From contig CM060108.1 of the NCBI GenBank assembly GCA_030522415.1, positions 39,237,756 to 39,301,755 of the forward strand: a stretch of DNA of 64,000 nucleotides. The letters run 5' to 3'. Made by a program: the position numbers and the translations under genes. Shown piece by piece: positions 22,330 to 33,036 of this stretch (its first letter is position 1; each line of letters begins with the position of its first letter). The DNA is from Channallabes apus. Lineage: Eukaryota > Chordata > Actinopteri > Siluriformes > Clariidae. The notes under the pieces were generated by a model. That model saw nothing but the letters and a program-made list of their open reading frames with translations. It searched no databases and was not told where the DNA came from.

Positions 22330-22519
22330 GTTTCCACTACAGGTCAGTGTTTATTTTAGTGTGTATAAGGTGATGTGCTCTTCAAAATCCAGTCCTTCCA
22401 GAATGTTCTTAAGTCTTATTAAAATTTTGCTAAAATTGCATCCATTGTTTGAAATAAACGAGTGCTCGCACAAACTCCTGACTTCTGACTCCTGGCTGAG
22501 ACATATAACTGTGTGTCGT
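22330..22519 (-). pseudogene. LINE reverse transcriptase, downstream piece
   Basis: Directly left of the solo LTR the minus strand reads TQLYVSA, the residues that normally follow the YADD catalytic motif in L2/CR1-like LINEs. Beyond this the similarity fades, so the end at 22330 is approximate. Confidence 0.45.
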
Positions 22520-23153
22520 TGTGACATCTGTGCCACCACGGTCCGGGGGATTAAGATCTGGGTCACCGGACTACTGAGCCGCCACTTTGTCCCCACCTAG
22601 TGTGTCTGTATGGGTATGTCTTCCAAAATCACAAATCACGTACACCTGTGTCTCATCCCCGTGTGTCTCTATTTAAGCCAGCCGAAGCCGCGGCGTCTCG
22701 TCCGTCCACTGTAGTGTTTCGCTTCTTATATGTGTGTCTGTGTCTCACTGTGGGATTGCCTATGTCTGTCTCCTCTGCAGAACTAAGCAGCAGCAGGGTC
22801 GGATCGAGGACTGTAACCTGAAAGTGAGTTCTGTTTAATGCCAAGTTCAAGTTCAACGCCCGCCTCTCGGGAGGCAAACCTGCCCTGGGTTTCCGTAGGG
22901 CGTAAGGATTAGATTTAAGAAGAGAGTCGGCCGACCTGCTGAATCTGCATGAGGAGATCGCGTCTCCCTTCAGTTTTTTCGTTTTTGATTTTTGGACATT
23001 CGTTCCAGTTCAATTTATTTTACTGATTTTCTTTAAGGACGAAGGAAACGTTTGAGTTTAAAGGAACGAAAGAAAAGAAGCAAAGTTAAAATAAAGACGA
23101 GTCAAAACTACTCCTGCATTTGTGTCCGCTTTCTCAGCACCAGCAACATGACA
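22520..23153 (+). mobile_element. Solo LTR of a third sushi-like gypsy family
   Basis: 634 bp, beginning TGTGACATC and ending CATGACA, flanked by a perfect 5-bp duplication GTCGT (22515-22519 and 23154-23158). It is related to the LTRs of elements 1 and 2: the same start and end, the same TATTTAA promoter spacing, and a U3 frame ending SGSPDY and a stop. It is in plus orientation and no internal part remains, as expected after LTR-LTR recombination. It lies inside the reverse transcriptase of a LINE. Confidence 0.9.
22670..22708 (+). promoter_or_regulatory. TATA box and predicted start of the solo LTR
   Basis: TATTTAA (22670-22676) is followed 30 nt after its first T by GTCCGTCCA (22700-22708). 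This is the same geometry as in elements 1 and 2, whose start sequences are their own self-primers. Confidence 0.6.
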
Positions 23154-23848
23154 GTCGTCAGCATAACAATGAAAACTAATACCATGCTTACGGATTATGT
23201 TGCCCAGAGGAAGCATGTAAAGGGAAAAAAGCAGTGGGCCTAAAACTGAACCTTGTGGAACACCAAACTCGCCTAGAGAACATGCAGAATAATCACCATT
23301 TAAGTCTACATACTGATAACGATCGGTCAAATAGGATCTGAGCCAGGAGAGGGCTGTAACCTTAATTCCTACTACATTTTCTAATCTGTGAAGAAGAATA
23401 GCATGATCAATGGTGTCAGAAGCTGCACTGAGGTTGAGTAATACAAGCATAGTTACACAACCCTGATCAGAGGCCAATAGGAGGTCATTTACTACTTTAA
23501 CGAGTGCTGTTTCTGTGCTGTGATGAGTCCTAAATCCTGACTGATACAGTTCATGTATGCTATTTCTATGTAGATATGAGCATAGCTGCTCCGCTACTAT
23601 CTTTTCCAGAATCTTAGAGATAAAGGGGAGGTTTGATATTGGCCTGTAATTGGACAGCTGACAGGGGTCGAGGTCAGGTTTCTTAATTATTGGTTTGATA
23701 ACTGCTAATTTAAAAGATTTATGAACATAACCAATGCTGAGTGAGGAATTAATTATTCTCAACAGCGGTTCTGTTATTACTGGTACTATCTGTTTAAGAA
23801 AATGTGTCGGTATAGGATCTAATATACAGGTTGATGAATTTATATATA
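23154..23848 (-). pseudogene. L2/CR1-like LINE reverse transcriptase, 5'-truncated
   Basis: About 230 minus-strand codons of a reverse transcriptase with the usual order: [42 protein letters not shown], a degraded catalytic-aspartate region ([11 protein letters not shown], where the family has an aromatic residue and D), [17 protein letters not shown] and HCYADD. The YADD motif is then cut by the solo LTR. The 5' end of the LINE is lost at the Tc1 element and TA repeat. Non-functional. The clade call rests on these motifs; Rex1-like is an alternative. Confidence 0.85.
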
Positions 23849-25439
23849 CAGTGGTGTGAAAAACTATTTGCTCCCTTCCTGATTTCTTATTCTTTTGCAT
23901 GTTTATCACACTTAAATGTTTCTGCTCATCAAAAACCATTAACTATTAGTCAAAGATAACATAATTGAACACAAAATGCAATTTTTATATGAAGGTTTAC
24001 GTTATTAAGGGAGAAAAAAACTCCAAATCTACATGGCCCTGTGTGAAAAAGTGATTGCCCCCCTTGTTAAAAAATAACTTAACTGTGGTTTATCACACCT
24101 GAGTTCAATTTCTGTAGTCACCCCCAGGCCTGATTACTGCCATACCTGTTTCAATCAAGAAATCACTTAAATAGGAGCTACCTGACACAGAGAAGTAGAC
24201 CAAAAGCACCTCAAAAGCTAAACATCATGCCAAGATCCAAAGAAATTCAGGAACAAATGAGAACAAAAGTAATTGAGATCTATCAGTCTGGTAAAGGTTA
24301 TAAAGCCATTTCTAAAGCCAACCACAATGAGAGCCATTATCCACACATGGCAAAAACATGGAACAGTGGTGAACCTTCCCAGGAGTGGCCGGCCGACCAA
24401 AATTACCCAAAAGCGCAGAGACAACTCACCCGAGAGGCCACAAAAGACCCCAGGACAACATCTAAAGAACTGCAGGCCTCACTTGCTTCAATTAAGGTCA
24501 GTGTTCACGACTCCACCATAAGAAAGAGACTGGGCAAAAACGGCCTGCCTGGCAGATTTCCAAGGCGCAAACAACTTTAAGCAAAAAGAACATTAAGGCT
24601 CGTCTCAATTTTGCTAAAAAAACATCTCAATGATTGCCAAGACTTTTGGGAAAATACCTTGTGGACCGACGAGACGAAAGTTGAACTTTTTGGATGGTGC
24701 GCGTCCCGTTACATCTGGTGTAAAAGTAACACAGCATTTGAGAAAAAGAACATCATACCAACAGTAAAATATGGTGGTGGTAGTGTGATGGTCTGGGGTT
24801 GTTTTACTGCTTCAGGACTTGGAAGGCTTGCTGTGATAGATGGAACCATGAATTCTACTGTCTACCAAAAAATCCTGAAGGAGAATGTCCGGCCATCTGT
24901 TTGTCAACTCAAGCTGAAGCGATCTTGGGTGCTGCAGCAGGACAATGACCCAAAACACACCAGCAAATCCACCTCTGAATGGCTGAAGAAAAACAAAATG
25001 AAGACTTTGGAGTGGCCTAGTCAAAGTCCTGACCTGAATCCTATTGAGATGTTGTGGCATGACCTTAAAAAGGCGGTTCATGCTAGAAAACCCTCAAATA
25101 AAGCTGAATTACAACAATTCTGCAAAGATGAGTGGGCCAAAATTCCTCTAAAAGACTCGTTGCAAGTTATCGCAAATGCTTGATTGCAGTTATTGCTGCT
25201 AAGGGCGGCCCAACCAGTTATTAGGTTCAGGGGGCAATTACTTTTTCACACAGGGCCATGTAGGTTTGGATTTTTTTCTCCCTAAATAATAAAACCCCTT
25301 ATTTAAAAACTGCATTTTGTGTCTACTTGTTATCTTTGACTAATAGTTAAATGTGTTTGATGATCAGAAACATTTTGTGTGACAAACATGCAACAGAATA
25401 AGAAATCAGGAGGGGGGCAAATAGTTTTTCACACCACTG
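23849..25439 (+). mobile_element. Tc1-like transposon with long inverted repeats
   Basis: 1591 bp with terminal inverted repeats of about 210 bp starting CAGTGGTGTGAAAAACTATT. The left flank is TA; the right flank is TG followed by TATATA, so the target duplication is mutated or lost in the microsatellite. The inner boundary of each repeat carries a second motif resembling the ends (GTGTGAAAAAGTGATTGCCC), the IR/DR arrangement of many fish Tc1 elements. It encodes one transposase with small defects. Confidence 0.95.
24227..25224 (+). pseudogene. Tc1 DD34E transposase, nearly intact
   Basis: It starts MPRSKEIQEQMRTKVIEIYQ, the paired-type helix-turn-helix DNA-binding region. The catalytic core has WTDETKVELFG, QQDNDPKHTSKS and PDLNPIEMLW, the D, D and E of a DD34E transposase, plus the glycine-rich YGGGSVMVWGCF. 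Defects are few: one base missing near 24572 creates a TAA, an extra A near 24620 restores the frame, and a further indel near 25155 truncates the C-terminus, whose original stop is at 25222-25224. The length of about 330 codons matches the family. It binds the inverted repeats and would have moved the element by cut and paste at TA. Confidence 0.92.
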
Positions 25440-25480
25440 TGTATATATATATATATATATAGTATATATATATATATACA
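25440..25480. repeat. (TA)n microsatellite
   Basis: TA repeats with one interruption, abutting the Tc1 element. CATT repeats follow to about 25530. Confidence 0.95.
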
Positions 25481-25540
25481 TTCATTCAGGGGTAGCTTAC
25501 ATTCATTCATTCATTCATACATTACATTCATTCAGGGGCC

Positions 25541-25719
25541 AGGGGTAGCTCAGTGGTTAAGGCATTGGACTACGGTTAGGAAGATCCCAGGTTCAAACCC
25601 CATAACCACCAAGTTGCCACTGTTGGGCCCTTGAGCAAGGCACTTAACCCTCAATTGCTCAGATGTGTAATGAGATAAAAATGTAAGTCGCTCTGGATGA
25701 GAGCGTCTGCTAAATGTAA
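25541..25719 (+). repeat. tRNA-headed SINE, full length
   Basis: GGGGTAGCTCAGTGGTTAAG provides an A-box and 'ggttcaaacccc' a B-box of a pol III promoter. The body 'gagcaaggcacttaaccctc' and the 3' end 'aagtcgctctggatgagagc' match the copies at 5079-5262 and 8193-8290. Confidence 0.88.
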
Positions 25720-25830
25720 ATTCATTCATTTTCTATACGGCTTAATCCTGTGTTCAGGGTCGCGGGGGACCTGGAGCCTACCCCAGGAGACTTCGGGCAC
25801 TAGGCGGGGTACACCCTGGACAGGGTATAT
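25720..25830 (-). repeat. Fragment of the dispersed tRNA-like repeat
   Basis: 'ttcattttctatacggctta', 'cctgtgttcagggtcgcggg' and 'gggtacaccctggacagggt' match the 3' half of the repeat at 55222-55550, in the same orientation as that copy (plus-strand text). Confidence 0.65.
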
Positions 25831-26399
25831 ATACATATATTTTAATGAATATTCTGATCGACATTGTTGTTATGCAAAAGATTTGCTTCAACGAATATGT
25901 GATTTTCATTTAAGATCAGTTAAGACATGAGACATTATTGTGGTTTGGCTTCAGTTCTGTTTGAGCTGTGAAGCTTTCACCAGTGAGTAAAGAGGAAATG
26001 CTCTGTCGTTCACCTTCTCAGTAAAACCAAAATGAAAACAGTCACACATGCATGTTGCTGCTACTGCAAACACTATCAGAGCTTAATGAGATGAGCTAAT
26101 AACATAAGATGAACATAATGTTAGAGGTCTGTAATGAGGGCTGCTGTACATTTGACTTTTTTGTTTACTACACAGCTTTATTCACATGTTCCTGTGTAAA
26201 GTCTTACTTTGAATTATTGATCTGCAAACTTTTAATTTTGCTTTCCTGCACTTCTCTGCTGTGAAGCTTTCACCAGTGAGGAAATGCTCGTTAGAGGTTA
26301 TTGAAAAAAATATATATTGGTCTGCCCATAAAAAAGAACTTCATTTTTCTACTTAGTCCATCGCCTTCAGCCTTTTCAGACTACAGCTTACATAAAGGT

Positions 26400-26400
<1 letters not shown>

Positions 26401-26443
<43 letters not shown>
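26401..26443. repeat. (ATT)n microsatellite
   Basis: About 14 ATT triplets. Confidence 0.95.
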
Positions 26444-26799
26444 TTAAGTTATAATTATTTTTAAGTATTTTATAATTAAGTGTTTGTGAAAAAAAAGTGT
26501 TGCATAGTTAATATGGTGTGGATGAGTTGTAGTAAAGCTATAACAGTAAAACTGATGATGTGTTCATACCTAATGCTTGTATATGTGCTGGTCATTACTG
26601 ATAATTGTATCAGCAGCACTGAGAGTTTTCATGACCACACACAGATACCACAACAACATCTCTCTCTCTCTCTCTCTTCTTTCTCTTCTCTACTTCCTCT
26701 TTCAAACATATGGGACATACGTCTCAATACAAGTGTTAAAATGGCAGAGTTATATTATAGTGATATTTGAATTAACCCAAGATAAAACATGTGTAATTT

Positions 26800-26825
26800 G
26801 TGTGTGTGTGTGTGTGTGTGTGTGT
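26800..26825. repeat. (TG)n microsatellite
   Basis: About 13 TG dinucleotides. Confidence 0.95.
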
Positions 26826-27299
26826 TGGGAGTGCACTTCTTTAAAGATGGTTTAATTGCGAAATGTGCACCCCTAACTTATATTTTGTTAAAGCACCTCA
26901 TACTTGTAATGCAGGACACAGTGATTTCTTGCAAAAAAAAATTCAGATTCCCCATATTGCAATGGGATCTCATACACAACCCTCTTCAAGTACTCTTCAG
27001 GTTTTCATTAGGATTTACTCTAAGTGGATCGTCTCAAAACACTGAGCTTCTTCATTCATGCCTTGTTGGAAAAAAAAGCTGTCTACAAGAGATCTACTGG
27101 TTTTGTACCAAAATGGATTTAGAGCTTCTACGTGTCTTGAATGAGTTTTTCTTTCTTTCTTATTTTGTATAAAATATCTTTTAGATTTAGGCCCCACCCT
27201 TTTTTTTCTCGTCCAACCATAACATTGTTTGCCACATATTTTGGGGTGATTTTAGACGTCTCTCTCTCTCTCTCCTTCACTTCCTCTTTCTAAACACAC

Positions 27300-27500
27300 T
27301 GTTCCCTAGCAAGGCTACACTCGATGCTGCGTGAAAACGCTATGGGAACCAGTTTGTCGCGTTGCCGGTCGTTGAAGCATGGTGTGAAAACACGCCAAAG
27401 TTTTTGGCTATATATAACCTCGACAGGTGACGTCATCTGATTAGATGTAGGTGGAGGTTATAAAAACAGGTGAGCCGGCAACGACCTCAGATCATTTGTC
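27300..27500 (+). repeat. DIRS left inverted terminal repeat
   Basis: About 170 bp starting near 'gatgctgcgtgaaaacgcta' is the reverse complement of 36391-36570, with few differences. It contains CGACAGGTGACGTCATCTGA and a TATATATAAC-like box. Confidence 0.85.
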
Positions 27501-28740
27501 TTCAGAGCCTAGTTGTGAAGCGTGCTTGTGATAAACCAGCAAAATAAGAAGGTGTTTAACTCACCGATTTGACGAGTTTAAATCCCTCCGTGTGTGATAA
27601 TCCATATCGGAGTGCGATCTCTACACTGCTCCGACTAGTGCTGCGCGCGCCGCGCATTCCGTGAGAAGCTGCGAGCCGCCGCGCGTTCCTGGCTTAAAAC
27701 TCGTGCATCTGACAGAGCTGCGGCAGACGGAGGTAAGAAAACTCCTTTCTTCCGCGTTGTCATCACGAGGATTTCTCTCTTTTTTACCGGAGATGAAAAT
27801 AGCCTTAAGCTCTAAAACAAGCAGTAGACGGCAGCTTCTGTCGGGTGGCCGGGGGGCGGAGCCTCAATGACGCTCTCTCTCTCCCCCCCACCCCCTCTCA
27901 GCTCTCTTCATATGAGTTAACCCTTTCATGGAGTAGGCTGTATTCATGCTGTGTTTTTCATGCCATCGACTTATTTGTTTATTTAAATATAGTCGATATG
28001 GAAACGCGGGATTGTATGATGACGCCCAGATAGCAGAGACGCTTCACAGGCTATCTCTCTCCTGGGACATCATCCTCCCTGGTAAGCTTATACTTCCTTT
28101 CTAGCTGTGTAGACTTTAATCTGCCCTAGAGGGAAAAGCTTTTCAGGCAGTGGGTCAGCTTGGTGCTCCACTGCACACAGGAGGTCAGACTGATTTAAAA
28201 AATATGTATGTATATATATATATATATGTGTGTATGTGTGTGTGTGTGTGTGTATATATGTATATATATATATACATATGTGTGTATAAAATAAAATAAA
28301 TGGGGGTGGCCCCCCCAATAGGGAAAGGCACCCAGAATTCCTTTTTAACGAATATGTGTTCTCCCTGGCACCCCCAGGAGGTCGGTGTTTTGCTCCGCCA
28401 CCACTGGTGTTCGGGCAACACCAGTCTCCAATAGGCTGTTAGTTCTTCGGTTTTTCCTGCCATGCTTCAGGATGCCGAACATCTAACATCCTCCCCCCCG
28501 TTTAACCAAGCTGCCGAAACTTTTGCCCTTTTATGAGAAACTGGCAGCGTGGAAGCTACTGCCAAGTATATCTCCTTGGGTACTAAGCACTGGAGAGAGG
28601 AACTACAGGATTCAGTTCTCACTTCACCTTCTGTGTTTTCAATGGCGTGGCCTCCACTTCCATGAAACCAGAAAGTGCGCATCTGCTGACAGGCTGCCGG
28701 GGAAGGGGCCATGGAACATGTTCCCCCACCAGACAGTGAG
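27501..28740 (+). other. DIRS 5' region, gag-like remnants
   Basis: No intact frame. A GC-rich block at 27600-27870 and a piece near 28010-28080 (DDAQIAETLHRLSLSWDIIL in one frame) may be decayed gag. A TATA/TG microsatellite lies at 28206-28275. Confidence 0.35.
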
Positions 28741-29110
28741 TCAGGCTACTACAGTCGGTATTCTTGGTTCCCAAGAGGAACGGGGGCTGCGTCCAATATT
28801 TCAGATTCTGCGGGCTCTCCCGCTACCTGAAAATCAATGAATACAGTTCAGTTCTTGACTGTAAAGGTGATTGCTCTCAACCCTACCAAGCGATTGTTTC
28901 TGACAATCGATTTAAGGACGCTTACTTTCATACAGAAACATTGCCACAACACAGGGAGATCCTGAGGTTCGCTTTCGGGGGCGAAGCTTACCAGTATCGG
29001 GTCCTTCCATTGGTCTAGCTCACCCGCACACATACAAAATGCACGGATTTAGCCCTGGCTCTTACGGGAGTCCCAGGGCATCCGGTGGCTAGTGCTTCAA
29101 CATCAGCATG
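28741..29110 (+). pseudogene. DIRS reverse transcriptase remnant
   Basis: The frame reads VPKRNGGCVQYFRFCGLSRY, then FKDAYFHTETLPQHREILRF and GGEAYQYRVLPL, i.e. fingers/palm motifs of a DIRS-like reverse transcriptase, with KDAYFH as motif A. Beyond 29018 the frame is disrupted and the catalytic DD of motif C is not preserved. Non-functional. Confidence 0.82.
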
Positions 29111-29382
29111 TCGTCCTAGCTCATCTCTGTTCTCAGGACTGGGACCCAACGCCACGAAAGCGTGCTCTTTCCTGTGCAGAGGACAACACATTGGGTGCTA
29201 TATGGGATTCGGTCGTAAGCGGGCACAGCTGTCTCCCGCTCGTATCGAACCCATTCTCAACACCCTCAAGGAAAACAAGCTAGACCAGAAAGTGACCATC
29301 ACTTTCAGACATCCTAGCTCTCATGGCAGCTGTATCCACGGTGACACCTTTGGACCTTCTGCACATGAGAGCATTCTAAGTT

Positions 29383-29850
29383 GTGGCTAAGAACCAGGGG
29401 ATATCACTAGGGCCAATCCCCAATATGGGTTACGCGCCAGGTGCTTCGTACCCTTTTCTACATGGTTCAGACCCCGGTCTCTACTCTGGGTCCCACTCTA
29501 AGTTCATCTTGTCGTCGCTGAGGCTAACGACAGATGCTTCCCTCATAGGCTGGGGTGCGGTCTCTGATGACTGTCCAGCCCAAGGGAGCTGGAGAGGCTA
29601 TCTTCTCGCATGGCACAGCAATTGCCTCGAAATGATGGCTCTATTTCTGGCCCTAAAGCACTTCCTCCAGCAGTTGAGAGGCTGCCATGTCCTAGTGTGG
29701 GGGACAACACTATGGCAGTCTCATATGTTATCGCCAGGGCGGACTGTGCTCGCGCCGCTAACAGCTAGCGCACCAGGTTCCTGTCCCTCAGAGCGATTTA
29801 CATTCCAGCATGGATGCGGGAGCAGTAGTACTGTCCAGATTTTCATGTAG
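29383..29850 (+). pseudogene. DIRS RNase H remnant
   Basis: A frame of 155 codons contains LRLTTDASLIGWGAV, then CLEMMALFLALKHFLQQLRG, the D and E catalytic positions and surrounding sequence of a DIRS RNase H. The downstream part is shifted and degraded. It should follow the reverse transcriptase and precede the recombinase, as it does here. Confidence 0.8.
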
Positions 29851-29900
29851 CAAGGCGGACCTCTTGCCTTCTAAGATATGCTTCGCCTTTTACTGCTCTT

Positions 29901-30756
29901 CAGATTTGCGTCCACCGCATCAGCTAGTGGCGTAGGTCAGAGCAGCTTCTACATGTTTTGGATGAGAGATGCTATTGCCCTCTCCTATGAGGCGCGTGGG
30001 TTCACTTCGCCTCTGGGAATCAGGGCTCTTTCAACCCTGGGGATTGCCTCATCTATTGCATTAGCAAGAGGAATTCCCCTGCAGCAAGTATATGCTAAGC
30101 AGGTAAACCCAGTCCACTGCCGAATTGTTTCAGTGCTGGAGTTTCCCTCCTCGGGTCTGTGCCCTAGTACTCTCAGGACGTACGTGACTGCATCCTCTCT
30201 CAACTATCTTCAGAAAGCTCCATAAGCCCAACAGGCACCCTATTGCTCTTGAAGCCTTCTGTCCTCCGCGCTTACAGCTTCGGAGCAGGAGAGACTTCAC
30301 TTGCTGTGTCCAGCTTGTGCTCTTCAGATCTACGTCCACCGCATCAGCTAGTCGCGTAGGTCAGAGCAGTTTCTACATGTGCTGGATGAGACATGCTATT
30401 GCCCTCTCCTATGAGGCGCGTGGCCTCACTTCGCCTCTAGGAATCAGGGCTCTTTCAGCCAAAGGGATTGCCTCATCTATTGCACTAGCAAGTGTCTGCT
30501 AAGCAGGTAAACCCAGTCCACTGCCGAATTGTTTCAGTGCTGGAGTTTCCGTCCTCGGGTCTATGCCCTAGCACTTTCAGGACGTGCGTAACTGCATCCT
30601 CTCTCAACTATCTTCCAAAAGCTAACTATAAACCCAACAGGCACCCTATTGCTTTTGAAGCCTTCTGTCCTCCGCGCTTACAGCTTCGGAGCAGGAGAGA
30701 CTTCACTTGCTGTGTCCAGCTTGTGCTCTTCAGATCTACGTCCACCGCATCAGCTA
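29901..30756 (+). pseudogene. DIRS recombinase region, tandem units 1-2 and start of 3
   Basis: Two units (29901-30324 and 30325-30730) of about 410-424 bp and the first 26 bp of a third each begin 'cagat' and 'gtccaccgcatcagcta'. Each encodes AIALSYEARGxTSPLGIRAL, the region around the conserved R of a tyrosine recombinase C-terminus. Each continues into VSVLEFPSSGLCPST, which resembles a recombinase N-terminus. The C-then-N order shows that the units arose by tandem duplication across the gene. None is intact. Confidence 0.75.
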
Positions 30757-31337
30757 CAGTGGGAGCCACGTCAAACAGCCGCCTGGAGCATGACTGCTCC
30801 GTGGCAGTTCCATGAAGGGTTAATGCAGGCTTCGTGCATGGAATGTGATCCCCCGCGATGACGCAGTTAACGATGCCCCGCCCCATAAACGCCCCCATGC
30901 GCTTTCTAAAAAGATGGTTGCAATGCCGTATAATTCCGCCAGATGGAGCATTGACTGGCACAGTTAACTGCAGTGTCCAGGAAGCCCAATACCGTATCTT
31001 TAATATACAGACAGTTCTTGTATTGTCAACATAGTTTCATAAATAGATGAAAAAACAACAACAACAAACCGATTAATAAAACAGATTTGTTAAATCACTC
31101 AATACACAACCCATGATGATTATGCTATTTATTATTTAATAATGACTTAATAAAATTAGTTAGTGAAATATTTTTTAAGACATCCTGAAATGATCCTTAA
31201 AGACAAGGTAGCGGCTGTAATTTGTCTATACCGATCATTGTAGGTACGGAATAAAAACGCAGGCTACGTACAGTATTTTATATTACTGTGTATTTTACCT
31301 AGTTCCATTTAATATACTGATAGATAATATTTTGCTG

Positions 31338-31745
31338 CAAAGTAAAGCTCAAAATGTAACGTCTGCTTGGGTTTGTTTTCGTTATATTTTTGATGATGTT
31401 TTCGCTGATTTTTTCACTGATAGTCTACAAGTGGCATAAGAGGCAATTAATGCCGCATGCAACCTGGAACAAATATCTGCCCATATGGATCAGTATTTCT
31501 TTAGTCATTTAATCATGCATAATGCTCCCCCGTCAAAAGATCTGATGGGGCATTAATCACTTATCACAACTGTGAATGGATGCGGCAGCAGAGACAGATT
31601 AAATCCCCATAAACACTTGGAGACAATAGTAAAAAAAAGTTCCAGAGGGTTAGCGCCTGTTATACTAATGTATTTTTACTGATTTTTTTTTTTTTTACTG
31701 CTTATATTTCGTTGGTTTTTACGCAATTTCATGTGTTGTGTGTGC
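31338..31745 (+). repeat. Direct duplication, copy 1
   Basis: It starts 'aagtaaagctcaaaatgtaa' and includes 'gatcagtatttctttagt' and 'agatctgatggggcat'. The same order of blocks recurs at 31907-32330 with many substitutions (I estimate 80-85 percent identity by eye). Confidence 0.8.
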
Positions 31746-31787
31746 GCACGAGAGAGAGGATACTCTGACAAGACCAACTTCTGTGTG

Positions 31788-31858
31788 GCTCCCGTGGCGC
31801 AATCGGTTAGCGCGTAACACTTATGAAGCAGTGCCGAGTTCGAGTCTCACCCAAAGCA
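31788..31858 (+). tRNA. tRNA-Ile(UAU)-like pseudogene
   Basis: GGCGCAATCGGTTAGCGC is a good D arm with A-box, CTTATGA offers a UAU anticodon, and GAGTTCGAGTCTCACC is a T arm with B-box. The acceptor stem (GCTCCCG against CCAAAGC) has several mismatches, the variable loop is shortened and the intron normally present in vertebrate tRNA-Ile(UAU) genes is absent. So it is a tRNA pseudogene or a tRNA-derived retroposon head, not a working tRNA gene. Confidence 0.55.
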
Positions 31859-31906
31859 TTTTACTGCATATAGCACTGTGTATGTGACAAATCAAATTTG
31901 AATTTG

Positions 31907-32330
31907 AAAGTAAAGCTTAAAATGTAACTTCTGCTTTGGTTTGTTTTCGTTATATTTTTGATGTTTTCGCTGAAAGTCAAATTGGCATAACAAATTGATT
32001 AATGGCGCATAATATCTGGAACAAATCTCTGTCCATACGGATCAGTATTTCTTTAGTAATTTAACCAGCATAATGTCCCACATTAAAGATCTGATGGGGC
32101 ATCAATCACTTATCACAACTGTGTATAGATGCAGCAGCAGAGACAGATTTAATCCCCATAAACATTTACACTTGAAAACAATACTAACAGAAGTAAACAG
32201 TTCTAGAGGGTTAGTGCCTGTTATCACAGGACAGGAATCACCTACAGGATACTACTGTATTTTACTGCTCATATTTTTTACCCTAGTTTCATTTGGTTTT
32301 ATGCGATTTCATGTATTATTTGTATGTGTC
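31907..32330 (+). repeat. Direct duplication, copy 2
   Basis: Second copy of the block at 31338-31745, starting 'aaagtaaagcttaaaatgta'. The tRNA-like sequence lies between the two copies. Confidence 0.8.
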
Positions 32331-32340
32331 TGTGTGTGCA

Positions 32341-32367
32341 CAGTGTGTGTGTGTGTGTGTGTGTGTG
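32341..32367. repeat. (TG)n microsatellite
   Basis: About 13 TG dinucleotides, followed by a GAGAGCGCG-rich patch. Confidence 0.9.
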
Positions 32368-32921
32368 AGTGCGAGAGATAGCGTGAGAGCGCGTGCGCGA
32401 GAGAGGGCTTACATGGTGATTTGTCCAAGGTTACTAAAACCTGGCTTACTACCCATAAAAAATATTTCAATTTAACTCATGGGTCTCAATCACAGACACG
32501 ACAAATTATATACTCTGAAACGTTCATTTGAACATTTAAAAATATATACAAAAACACGAATACTAATGTTATCATGGTGTAAATTATTAACATTAGGTTA
32601 GGTCCTGCCCTTAATTAATTCATATTATAATTACTTTTACATAGTATAGTTACTGGACTGACATGACCAAAAACTAGCTATTTCATTTAGCCTTTCTAAA
32701 CATAAAAAACATAAAACATATTATGATCTGTTCAATAGCCCATCTGTTTTAATTTAGTTTGTATTTTTTATTATTCATAAGACAACCTCAGTTTTGTAAA
32801 TATTTTAGTTATAGTGTGTTAAGTCTTACTTTAGGTTAAACGTTTTTGAGAATTTGACCATCCAGCTTAGATAAATGTTATGTCATTGATTGATAAAATC
32901 TGGATTAAGGATATTTTATTA

Positions 32922-32929
<8 letters not shown>
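32368..32929. other. AT-rich non-coding cargo
   Basis: No frame, RNA or repeat boundary recognised. Confidence 0.45.
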
Positions 32930-32980
<51 letters not shown>

Positions 32981-32981
32981 A
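32930..32981. repeat. (TA)n followed by poly-T
   Basis: About 17 TA dinucleotides and then about 14 T. Confidence 0.95.
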
Positions 32982-32985
32982 GTTT

Positions 32986-33036
32986 CCACCTGAGAGATTG
33001 CCACCTTATTGTGGTCTGGGGGTTTGCGTGCCTCAA
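32986..33036 (+). mobile_element. Short 5'-end fragment of a non-LTR retrotransposon
   Basis: CCACCTTATTGTGGTCTGGG and 'gggtttgcgtgcctcaa' correspond to the hairpin-containing start of the LINE at 63121. Only about 50 bp is present. Confidence 0.5.

Larger units (their letters stand above)
25831..27299. other. Non-coding DNA upstream of the DIRS element
   Basis: No exon supported. A short motif 'tgtgaagctttcaccagtga' occurs at about 25968 and again near 26260, indicating a local duplication. TC-rich runs followed by 'acttcctctttc' at about 26690 and 27277 resemble the sequence upstream of the receptor exon at 36.87 kb, so this may be duplicated receptor promoter DNA. Confidence 0.4.

Noticed and set aside
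26577..27172. Overlapping frames spanning the TG microsatellite
   Set aside because: The runs of Cys-Val come from the TG repeat; the remainder is low complexity.
28088..28463. Frames rich in Ile/Tyr/Thr/His on the minus strand
   Set aside because: Products of the TA/TG microsatellite at 28206-28275 within decayed DIRS sequence.
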